Of a stretch of 64,000 nt of DNA, positions 23,791 through 34,844 are shown in pieces (the stretch's first letter is position 1; each line of letters starts with the position of its first letter). The stretch is from Baylisascaris procyonis. Lineage: Eukaryota; Nematoda; Chromadorea; Rhabditida; Ascarididae. A model generated the notes under the pieces. That model was given only the letters and a program-made list of their open reading frames with translations, was not told the DNA's origin and searched no databases. The stretch lies in the NCBI GenBank assembly GCA_037389465.1, contig JAZARR010000110.1:1369501-1433500 (forward strand), read 5' to 3'. A program made the translations under genes and the position numbers.

Positions 23791-26700
23791 ATGGATGGTC
23801 GATTGAAGGATATTAGCGATCCATTTATCGTTAAATCCTCAGAAATAACGATTAGTCATGATAAAGTTGGTGCTGGCAATTTTGCCGATGTTTATAAAGG
23901 TTTGTAATTGTTTTCATTTTAACAGCCTTATGAAGGTTATTTGGTGCTCTAGTTAAATGTATCGTAAAGTATATTTTGAGTGTATTTCCTCAACTATTAT
24001 CCTGAGAAGTGAAATCCAGACGTTATCTCATAAATAGCTGTACTGTGGGTCGACTAGACTGTAACGTTTCCAGGAGATATCGATGAGGGGTCGGGCAAGG
24101 ATGGGGGATTCGAGGGAGGGGAAAGGAGATGAGAGAGGGAGGATGAAGTGTGATCGTAGCAGATCTTCATCTAACTATCTCGAGTCACCGTGGATCAGTT
24201 AATCTTTAATCTGCAAGGCTATTGTTTTTCCGTCTTCTTCCAAAAGCAAAATATATAAAACTAAGGTATCATAAAGCGTTCCAATGTATTTTAAGCGCTA
24301 ATAAAATTGACTATAATTTTTGCATTTCAAGAATCTTCACTAAAAGTTTTTACTATTTCATCGATTATCCATCTAAATCTTTTTATTTACTAGCAGGAAA
24401 TATTCTGAAAGGATATACATCTGCTCCAATAGTGATCGGCTTGACCCATTATGGATGTAGAAATAGATGGTGAAACGACACATTTATTGCAGGTGTTCTA
24501 AGACGAGATAAAGGACAAAAGGAAGTGGCAGTGAAAATTGTCCGACTTGGTGGAGGAAATATCGTATGTTTCATCACTTCTTATAACAATATTTGTGAAT
24601 GGCAATTAAACTATAGTGCTTCTGTTTAGGAAGCTGGGTGGTAATTAAGCTAAAAATGCAAATGTTTTTTTTTAAAGATATTGACTAGGGAAAATCATTC
24701 CTCCTTATAACGCAAAATAAGAAAGGAAACTACTATCGAAAGTGAACTTATCAGTAAAAAAAAAAAACTGATAGGTTGTTAAATATGGCTTAATTGAGAC
24801 AAATCCGAGTATTATTCAAACTTTTTTTTTTGGGGGGGGGGAAGAGGGGAGGGGAAGGGGTCTCACAATGGTTACCAAATCAATAATAAAGACTTCTCAT
24901 TCAATAGTAGCATATATCATGAAAATAATAATACATTTTCAAGAGTAGATTCTAAAATCATTGAGACTCTCTAATTGTTTCAGTTATCATTTTATTTTTA
25001 TTTTTTCAATTATATAAAAAAAAATTCGGATGAAAAATAAAATTAAAAAAATAAATTTTATAGGGGAATGCATTCGATTGGTTAGCCGAAATGAGTAATG
25101 AAGCACTCATTATGTCACTGCATAATCATCGAGGTATAATCGAATTTTTTGGCGTTTCAACAGATAAGGTTTGTTGTAGTAATTATTTTATTTCGATTAG
25201 ATAGTTGTATCAATGATAGCATTAGAATAGAAAGTTTTGTATGGGAGGGGGGGGAGAGGGATGGAGGGAGAGGGTTGGGGGAAGGGAATGGGGGAGGGGA
25301 GGGGAAGGGACATTAGTTCTAGGATATATTTTCACTTAATGTAGGGATGTATAGTTTTTTTTTGAGATGATGAATAGCAATATCTTGGTGGCCAATAATG
25401 TCATCATAATGCAGAAATCTTGCACATTACCCAATCTAACACCGTATCCCGAAGTATCCTCGGAATGTGCACAGCATCAACTCATGAACACTCTCAGATG
25501 ACTCCGGAGTCAGACTCCTTAATGAAATCACTTATAAAATTGATTTAAGTCGGCCCGATGGCAAGAGACATTTCGATGTTTCATAAACAATTAGTGAGGA
25601 AGGGTTTATTTTGAATTAACCGTATAAATGGATTTTTAGACGTTTATGACTCTAGTATTGTCTATCAATGCTAAAAACCTCGATCAACTACAAAATAAAA
25701 TTACTGTTCGCATAACATTATGGTACTGGTAAAGAATCACGATTTATTAGGGTGTTCATGATAGGTGATGAGAATACACCTCGTTCATGACAGATGATGG
25801 GAATACGCTTTGTTAATGACAGCTGATGGGAACATTATATATTTAAGTCAAACTATATGAGCTATTTATTGGTTATAGATTTGATCGATGCTTATGTGAT
25901 CCTCTGATCTTATATGTAGATTATTGCAGTTACGATACAGCTTTAGTTCACAAAGGAAAAATCTTGCGCATTTCCCAGTCTAATACCGTAACCCAGCGTA
26001 TCGGTAATCAGCCCATCTGAAGTAGGAAACTATAGAATTTGATAGATCCAATCTCTATTGTAGATACCAATGATCGTAATGGAATATTGCATTGGAGGTT
26101 CATTGGATATCCACTTGCGACGTTTCAAGGAACACATTTTAAGTGCTGGTAAATTTGCATAGAACAATCTGGAAGCTATTTAGTGCAAAGTGGTTACTGC
26201 ATAAACTCTTTGAAAAGTGAACCCATTTGGATGAGTTTTAAGCTGTTGGCCAACTCGATGTACTAGAAAGGTCACATCATATGAAATTTTTCAGGAATGG
26301 GCTCCGTTTCAGGAATTCGACTTGCTGATATATCCATAGCGATAGATAAATAAATAAACGGAGGAATAGTATAAGCTGCAATGTATCTTAGTTGTATTTC
26401 ACGCATACTATCATGACAGAATCGAGAGAGGGTAGAATTGTGGCTCAGTGAGTAAGTGGTCTCTTCTGAACGACGGTAGATCGGGGTTTGAGTCACATCT
26501 GTTCCCGGACTTCTTGCTTTTATAATTTGTATCATATCCATATCATTCCCTATCATATCATATCATTACCATATTATATCACCCTTATCATTATTACCCA
26601 TACCTTTATTACTGGTATGGACCCATACTGGTATAGACCGATACCTTTAATACTGGTACGGACTACATCTATAATAATAACTATGGTTCAAAAAAGTTGA

Positions 26701-29700
26701 ACTAAATATACATCCGTAAGGATAAAGCTACTCAATGCAAAATTTTATCACTTAATCAAGTCACTTTATCACTTACTCTGCTATCCGTTTCGAAAGAAAC
26801 TTGCAGAACGTATTCGATACCTATATGAAATATCAAGTGCGATGCGATATTTGGAACGGAAGCAATGTGTGCATCGTGATCTTGCCACTCGGAATGTTCT
26901 TATCTCTGCAGATGGATTTTTGAGGATCTGTGATTTCGGATTGAGTCGATGCCCTCTTGTTGCTCCACCAAAAGATTCCGGCTCCTCACAGGTTCCTCTT
27001 TGAGTGATTTATATATGGTCATATTGAATTCATGGTTAATTCTGAGCTGTAAATTTAAAGCTTAATTGAGTTTTTATAAAAAGTTTTAGAGGTGCTCGCT
27101 TTGATTCTAGTGATGTTTTTAATAGATATGAGAAGGATGGCAGCTCGAGTAATTAATCCTAAGTATGGGATCTGATTTTATCAAAATATATCCGGGATAT
27201 CCATCTACGTTATGGATGTGCAAAAACTCGAATATCCGATTGCAAAATAAATGCAATTTTCTCAGTTAGTGAAGAACTGAAAGCGCAAACATCATCGCCT
27301 TAAATGCAAAACTTCACGTTTTAATATTTTTATTAGCCAAATTATATATATGCCCCATGGCAAAGAAACCAAGCCAAACGTTAGCCATATTTTATTGAGA
27401 TTGTCGTATAGTGATGTGAAATCCGTCATATAGCACTAATAATTTCTTTTGTTTAGATACCGATACGATGGATGGCACCTGAGTCACTCACACGAAATCC
27501 CGTCTATTCGAATAAATCTGATGTATGGTCTTATGGGGTGGTTATCTATGAGGTTAATCACTCTTTATAATTTCTGCTTATTTAATTTCACATAATATCA
27601 GCACATAAGGTGTAATCTATGCATGTTATGGAGCAAATAATACACAATTAAACTCTAGCTAAGGTTTTGATCAAATTATTTAATGATATTTGATTGTGAA
27701 TTTATTAAAGATTTATTGAAATTTGCGCTTAAAATTCAGTATCACATAGACTAGTTAGTCACTAAATATAATTATCTGTAACAAATAGAGAAATAAGATT
27801 CATGACACTATTCGTTCCTATTTTTTTTCCTTCATCTAGTCAGTCGCCGTTGCCACATCTTTCCGTCACTAAAAGCATTATGAAGTTTCTTTTTATAAGT
27901 GATTTTTCTTTATAGAGTCATTACACTGGGTACCCAAAGAGTACCCAAGGAGTCATTAAAGTGCCCAATTGGGTTCAATTTTCTCATCATTGAATTGCCT
28001 TTCAGGTATTTAATTGTGGAAAGAAACCATGGCCTGAGAAGCCGGTGAAATGGATTGCAACAAAGATACGCAAAGGTATTACGCCTGAATTGCCGAAGCG
28101 TATGCCACGATTAGTAAGGGAAGTGGTGAACTCTTGTTTTAAGCATGACCCTTCAGAACGACCTACTTTTAAACAGGTTTACTTTTGTGCATAATTTAAT
28201 CGTCCAATTAATAAAAAAAAACAGAAAGTTTCAGAAAGTTGTATAAATTAATAAAACTGCAAATGCGTTTAACATGCTTTAGTGGTACCAATGTATTACT
28301 GAGATATGCACTAGTGTGAAGTTGCAAATCTATGAGGTCATAGTTGGTACTATTTTTTAACACACCCTTTGCTTGAAGCTTGGCGGAAATAGGGACTGAA
28401 AAACGACGTAACCGAAAGATTTCATTGAATTTTTCTCAAATGTTTTAGAAAGACTCAAGACCAATCGAGAGCAATTTTTAAGAATCAATCAAAACAAAAG
28501 AATCTCGGCAGAGTTATAGAAATTATCCAAGAGAGTAACTTGTCAGAGAACATCTAGCGAGAGGGGTGGGGGGGGGGGGATAACAGATTCATTGATCTCC
28601 TTTTATCCAGCGAATTAACGTTGGATTACAGTCATAGCAGATGAAAAACTAAACTAAAGTGGGAGAATATTTGTCAAGAAAAACCTCGAAAATGAACACG
28701 TGGATGATGAAAAAATATGGAAACGGTGAACAGACTAATCACCAGAATATGGTACAGTGCACATTGGATGCCAACTGATAGGATGGTGTGTATTATTGAA
28801 GTGGGAATAGGGTGGTCAGTGGTCATCAAGGAGAGGTCACTCAAAAGCGATGGGTGAAAGCGAAGATCCACTGCATTTCACCGAATTCAACCGATACCGT
28901 ATTTGTCATCAACAACTAGCCATCAGCTGATACCGAATTTAGCTATTCGTAATGCTTCAACGAAAATTGCATTTCGAAGACAAGAAATACGATGTGTTCG
29001 GCTTCATTCGTATTTGGAAACCATCTAGGCTAAACGACATTGAAGTATAATAAAAAATATAAACCTGAAATATTAAAATAAAGAATGAATGGTGGTGATC
29101 GGTTTGTCGACCAGCTAGCCGTCTCTAGAGAAAGGTTCCAAGAACAAGGATGGGGGAGGGTGAAGGGAGAGGAATAGAAGCTAGGCCCCATGAATTACCA
29201 ATATGGTGACTATCCATGCACATATTTGTCCTTATCTATCACCACTTCAGCATTCACGACCTGTAGATGACATAAGCCGATTGGATGCTCGTCTTTTGCT
29301 AAGGTGTTCACTTGTAATCGTTTTAGGTTATGCCTCGAGAAACACTATAGAAGTTGTATGAGAGTAAGGCTAGAACATAAGGGTTTTATATTGCAACAGG
29401 GGCTTTATTCAATGTCTTACGATTGATCAGTTTTTCTTTTTTTTTTTTTTAATTTGCAGCTAAATGGTCGAATAGAACTCATTCAAAGTTTAAGATTTCC
29501 ATCACCAGATGCACGTTTATTGACACTCTCGAAACTAAGAGGAGTAAACGTTGGTTAATTTTTCACCTTTCATAATCACTTCAATTTCAGTTGAATTTTT
29601 TTTAATTTATATCAATTAAAGCAGCAAATAATTAAATATACCTATAATATAGGGTGTTTTTTCTTTGCATTGAAAAAAATTGGAAATTTCGATCGTAAAT

Positions 29701-32700
29701 TTCAATTGTTGTAATGCTGCCTAGATGAAGAAGATAGGAAACGGACGATGAGGAGGAAGGGGGTGGGGGGGGGGGGTAGTGGTGGAAGGGAGTGAAAAGG
29801 GAGGAATAATTTAGAAGGTAGAACCATAGTTGTGCAAAATGAATGAATACTTCTGGAGAATGTGTTTTATTTTTTGTTAACTGTATATATCGATGTGATA
29901 CGTTTCATTAAGTTCACCGAAGTTAAGTACTTTCTAAATGAAACCTAAGGCTTCTAGTAAGGGAAACTAATCGGATTCTTGAGTAATGAATTATTCTATT
30001 TGTTGAGTAATTCAAAAATGACGAACCGCATCGAAGGAATTCTTTAAATAATCCTTTTTAAGATATAAGTGACTTCAGAGATTATATATTTTGCATATTT
30101 TATGTTCACTCAATGATATTTTTATTAGCTATAGCTGAACTGTCTACATGGATTTATTCATACGTTTTGAATAAAATTCTGGTGATAGTGGCGTGTGTAA
30201 TACTAAAATGTTTTTTTTAAATAATAATTTCTTAATTTATATTTATAATTAAAGTGATTTCAATTGTTGTTTAAATTTTAAAATTTAGAGAGATAATTTG
30301 TTTGTTTTTTTTTCAAAAAGGAAATAATCGTAATTTAACAATATTTATTCGAATATTAAATTACATAAAATCAGCAATCTTTTTTTTTTCAGCCAACATC
30401 TGTGGTAAGTGAAATAGATCCTGAGGCGATATCGATTGAATTAGAGGACAAAGAAGATGAAAAGTCTGTTATAACGAGTTATGCCACAAGAAGCATTGTA
30501 CCGGTTAGTGTTTTAGAGTTCACTCAGCGATAAAAATTCATATCAGCTAAAAATTAAAAGAATTAATATTTATATCGAATAGGAATTAAAATCAATAATT
30601 AATAAAAATTAGTAATTTTGTATGAAAAAGCGCCTCCAAAGCATTAAAGAAACTTTGATGTGACTTATTAATATTGATATCAATAAAAGATCAATGAAAT
30701 AAATATTGTTAGAATTAGTGAGTAATTTTTCTCACAAAAAACATCACTCTTATAATGAAGCAGAAAATTTTTCAAATTTTTTTCTAGAGAAATGAATTTT
30801 TTTTTTCAAAAAATAAAATTCAGAAGTAAAAATTTTAAAAATAGAAAATTTTAAAGCGGAAATGATTTTGATTTTCTACAGTTCTAAAGCAAAAGCGGAA
30901 AAAAAATCTAAAAAGCAAAAAATGAAGCGATTCTAGATGCCATTAATTATTTAATCATTCTCTTGACTGAAAATTCATCATTTTTTGAAAAGTTAGAAAA
31001 ATTTGAAGGAAATATTTAATCGAAGAAAATAAAACCAACTTAGATTTTATTTTTCGGCCTCAGTGGTAATGCTATTCCACCTTCGCAATCCTCTTTTAGC
31101 ATCATCGAATATGTATGTATGAGGACAGGTAATAGAGTGTTTCATAAGGTATTTATTATAAAGTTGGATAGAAAATTATAGATGGAATTTCAGGTACTAT
31201 AAAATAATAAACTGAATAACTTAAGAAACTGATTTGATAGAAACCGATTCGAAAAATAAATAAATAAATCTGAGATTAAAGTGCTTTCTAAATATAGTTG
31301 TAAAAGAGTTGTAAAGGTTATTTGCCTTGTATTTTTTTAAAACTGTGCATGTAATGTAGCAGAAATTGTATAAATATATGGAATTTGAAATCACTAAAAA
31401 TGAGCGCTTTAAATTTTCAGACAATGGCCATATCCGTAAAAGAAGAGGCAAACAAGATGAAGGAGGATTTAAAAGAAACATCTGAGTAAATTTTTTTTTT
31501 GAATTTAAAAAAATCCATGAAATTTTGTGAATTTGTTTTTTTTTTCAAATATGAAAAAGTATAGAGATAAAATCATATCAATATATTAAAGTAATAGCAG
31601 GAAGTTTTTTAGTATATATAGGACTGAAAAAAATAAACCAACTCATAGTTGATCAAACATCGATCAAGCCAATCAATAAAAGGCGGCATCTTTTATTGAT
31701 TTATTGATTAATTCACAATCGAAATTATTCGAGAAAATGCACAGTTAAAGTCTATGCAATATGCAAAACTACATAAAATGTATAAAGCATCGAAAATCAT
31801 TTAAAAACCGATAGAATCAAATTTCTTTATTTCACCTCAATGTGTTAGAAATTCTCTCGAATGAATCCGATTACAAATTTATTAACGCATCAAATCACCT
31901 CGTGAAAAATGCCATTTTTTTTTGCATTTTGACGGCTACCGTAATCCTACTGGTTGCGGCAAATTTTGCATTTTTTAACTTCAAAATTTGAGAAATGAGT
32001 AATTATAAGTAATATGAGTTACTCGTATAATAAATATAAGAGTTGAATAGTAATATAAACGAGTAATATAAGAGTAACTAATAAAACTAGTATAGATTAA
32101 ATAATGATTGGCCTATTGAATAATTTCTATTCAATACTACAATCATAATACAACGCAGTAAAAAAAATTTCCTTTTTATATTCGGAATACGGAAATATCT
32201 ATTATTATATTTTGGTTTATTACTTTCAGAGTAGATGAAGGAAAGAATAAACCCAGTTGTAAGTGTTTAATAAATGTATTTTGAAACGTATAATGATAGC
32301 CTTTTTCAACTTATTAGGTTTCAATCTTTGATTAGTTGCAGTTATGTATCACATAATGAGCGGAATTGCATTGCAATATTCGTTGCAAAATGCAATTTAT
32401 GAATTCAGTCAATATTTGTCAATTTTTAAATGACTTTATTAGTTTTTTTAGATCAATAGGCGTTTATATCTTTCTTATCACTTCAAAGATCGATAAGCTT
32501 CAGATAAATAAATCAATGATTATAGCCTATACTATCGGAGACGTATATGTTTAAGGTGAAGAAACCTCATTTTCTACTCTCTTATTTTTTTTTAGTTTAC
32601 TTCTTGTATTTTCACTTCGAAATAATTTATTTATTATAGCTTGTTTTCTCCTCACTAAAATTTTATTTTGTTCCATATTTCATGGAAAATCTTTTTTATA

Positions 32701-32956
32701 CCTCAATTTTTACATATTTTACTGATCACTTTTCTCATGAATTTCAATCAATCGAGCAGTAGATATATGTAAGTGGAATAGAAATTATCTCTATTCCATT
32801 TTTTTTCATTACAGTGGTAAAGAAAACTCGAAGTAGACTTCACATATTTTGCTTTGAATAAATATTAATTATTCGGTGTAATTTTTTGCAGCACGGAAAA
32901 TGAAAGATGCAAGTAGTGCTGAAGACGAAATAAATTGTAGTGCCTATCGTCAATAA
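23791..32956 (+). CDS. Fer/SPE-8-like cytoplasmic tyrosine kinase, SH2-less
   Basis: Predicted protein-tyrosine kinase. Twelve exons: 23791-23899, 24493-24563, 25064-25168, 26064-26148, 26807-26991, 27457-27552, 28006-28176, 29460-29543, 30393-30503, 31421-31485, 32230-32258, 32892-32956; 391 aa. The kinase domain starts almost at the N-terminus (residues ~20-290): glycine loop GAGNFADV (27-34), VAVK K51, alpha-C E73, HRDLATRN (146-153), DFG (166-168), IPIRWMAPE (186-194). HRDLATRN and PIRWM mark it as a tyrosine kinase; IPIRWMAPE after SGSSQ aligns with the Fer activation segment. There is no SH2 domain, signal peptide or TM helix. All catalytic residues are present, but residues 166-194 contain no tyrosine. 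The tail (303-391) is Lys/Glu-rich; its four exons keep frame, but two donors overlap nearby in-frame stops (29558, 31489), so shorter forms are possible. Nematodes have a large family of such kinases, several acting in sperm; this role is inference. Confidence 0.88.
25241..25312 (+). repeat. G-rich polypurine tract in kinase intron 3
   Basis: About 70 bp of GGGGA/GGGAGG-type sequence with only two T bases. It contains several runs of four or more G and could form a quadruplex. Confidence 0.85.
25413..26003 (+). repeat. Direct repeat pair in kinase intron 3
   Basis: Bases 25413-25457 and 25961-26003 align well along ~45 bp (AATCTTGCRCATT, CCCARTCTAA, ACCGTA, GTATC shared). Between them lie a perfect 14-bp palindrome TGACTCCGGAGTCA (25499-25512) and a 29-bp tandem repeat (25754-25835). 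This looks like remains of a mobile or duplicated element. Confidence 0.65.
25754..25835 (+). repeat. 29-bp minisatellite, ~3 copies
   Basis: GTTCATGAYAG-RTGATGRGAATAC units start at 25754, 25783 and 25812, spaced exactly 29 bp. Confidence 0.8.
26434..26510 (+). repeat. Decayed tRNA-like sequence (possible SINE head)
   Basis: TGGCTCAGTGAGTAAGT at 26441 resembles a polymerase III A box and GGGGTTTGAGTCAC at 26483 resembles a B box, at tRNA-like spacing. The acceptor and T stems do not pair, so this is not a working tRNA. It lies in intron 4 of the kinase gene. A tRNA pseudogene or the head of a tRNA-derived SINE would fit. Confidence 0.55.
26536..26680 (+). repeat. ATCAT-rich and GGTATGGACC short repeats
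   Basis: A run of (ATATC)-like repeats (26536-26580) is followed by two copies of ACCTTTAWTACTGGTAYGGAC at about 26611 and 26644. It follows directly after the tRNA-like sequence and could be its body or tail if that is a SINE. Confidence 0.5.
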
Positions 32957-32957
32957 A
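32952..32957 (+). terminator. AATAAA overlapping kinase stop codon
   Basis: The stop codon TAA at 32954-32956 lies inside an AATAAA hexamer. If used, the transcript would have almost no 3' UTR. A second AATAAA is at 33507, beyond an acceptor-like TTTTCAG at 33464-33470, so a 3' UTR intron is an alternative. Confidence 0.4.
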
Positions 32958-34844
32958 GTGCAGGTTATTCATTATTTTGTTCATTTATTCGGCTCTATAA
33001 TAGGTAATAATAGAGATATTTTTACATTATAAAGTATATTTTTCATACTTATTTATTTATTTTTTAATTATATATTTAATTTCTTTAAATTGTATATTTA
33101 ATTCCATTTATGTTCTATACTTTTTACTTCCTTGGGATTAATAGGTAATAAAATAATTAATTTATTTAATATTTATTTTATAAGTACATATGCGGCGGGT
33201 TATGTCTGCTGCGTAGAGTACATAAGTATACGTACATATGCGCTCGTATGTATAGAGCAAATGCACACACATGTAGTATATATCCATATATGCTACACAC
33301 TATACAGTATATAGTATGTAGTATACAGTATATAGTATATATCATGTAGTATGTAGTATATAGTATATAGTATATACTATTCTGAACTGCAAAAAAAGCG
33401 CACAATGAGATCTGAGTGAAAACTATTGCTGCATTAACCATCATTCTATATAAAATATTTCAATTTTCAGGCTGATTGCAGCGAATTAAGGAGAAATTGA
33501 TAAAGAAATAAAGAATCGAAACGAATCACCAAACATAAAACAAATAATCTTTCGATGTGAATCTCATTTATAACAAATATAATTTAATTTTGTAATGTAA
33601 AAAAAAATATTTCCACAAATTCATTTAATCTCAGCAATTTCTAATAAATAGGCCTCCTTTATTTATATAAATAAAAAAAAATTTTTTTTTGTTGATTATA
33701 AAATTGGAATAAATCGTAGATGGGAATTTTAATAATTTCATCAGAATTGAGAAAAATTTCTTCCCTCAAATACAACACGATTCAATATCCTATATTAAGC
33801 ATAGTTCAACACTGCAATGAGAAAAAAACGGCCGTAATTGCTACGATCAGTTAAACATAGCTATTGAATCCATCATCCCTCAAGGTATCATTTGATAATC
33901 GAATATGTTACTTACTTAATGAGGCATTTTTTTTCTACAATTAATTCGAGTATTTAAATATTTAAAATAGCCCCCTCCCCCCGATCTCTATGCAAATATC
34001 ATTGATATTCTTCATAGTAAAATGAAATGAGACAGGTGTTGGATGCATTCGATACAACTTTATGCGTAAAATTCATATCGTTTGATCTTCAAAAATATGA
34101 ATCTAAAAGCGTTGACATAAATATAATATATAAAAAAAAAAATATATAAAAGAGCAACAAATGAGTAATATGCTTTATTATAAAACAACTTAAATTGGTG
34201 CCGACTAATAACCAACAATAAGAGCCATTTAGCCAATAATTTTAGCACCCAATATCGCAACTATAGGCCAAATCCTAGTCTAACTCTATATCGGAGACTT
34301 GGCAATACTTTCATATTATTATGCAAATTTAATTCCACAACTAAAAACTATTAAAGATCATAGATTATTCTGCTATTAATGTATAATTTCCCAAATATAA
34401 ACAGGTAAACCAGATAAGTCACTTATTATAAGATAGTATATCAACGAGTAAAAGCACAACATCCAATTTAACGCCTTGCCTAATAAAACAGCCAACATAA
34501 ACATTGCACACCAAACATTTGTCGATGTATATACTTTCCACAAGCAATAGAAATTTCCAACGTTCTATTTTCCAAATTTTCAAATTTTTCTGACGTATTT
34601 CAATTCAAATTTTCTATTTTCCATACCTTCAAACGCTGCTAAATTCAAATAGAAATCCCAAATTTCCAAATTCCCACACTTTATGCTGACTTAGCTTATT
34701 ATATCACTTTATGAGTCGAAATTTCTGAGAAGCAATGCAAAGAAATCGAAATTTCCTCCTTTTGTTCATTTCGTATAAGGCATCGTTGACGATCACCATA
34801 GAGATGTCTTCCAAAAAGCATCCATCCACTTCGATGTTCATCCA
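32957..34844. other. Gap between convergent kinase and mrps-9 genes
   Basis: No coding exon is supported. The two genes are convergent, so this should hold both 3' ends. It contains a TATAGTA-type tandem repeat (33300-33380) and an AATAAA at 33507. Confidence 0.6.
33300..33380 (+). repeat. TATAGTA-type degenerate tandem repeat
   Basis: Repeated AGTATATAGTATGTAGTATA units of 7-14 bp. Short open frames on both strands across it are by-products. Confidence 0.8.
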
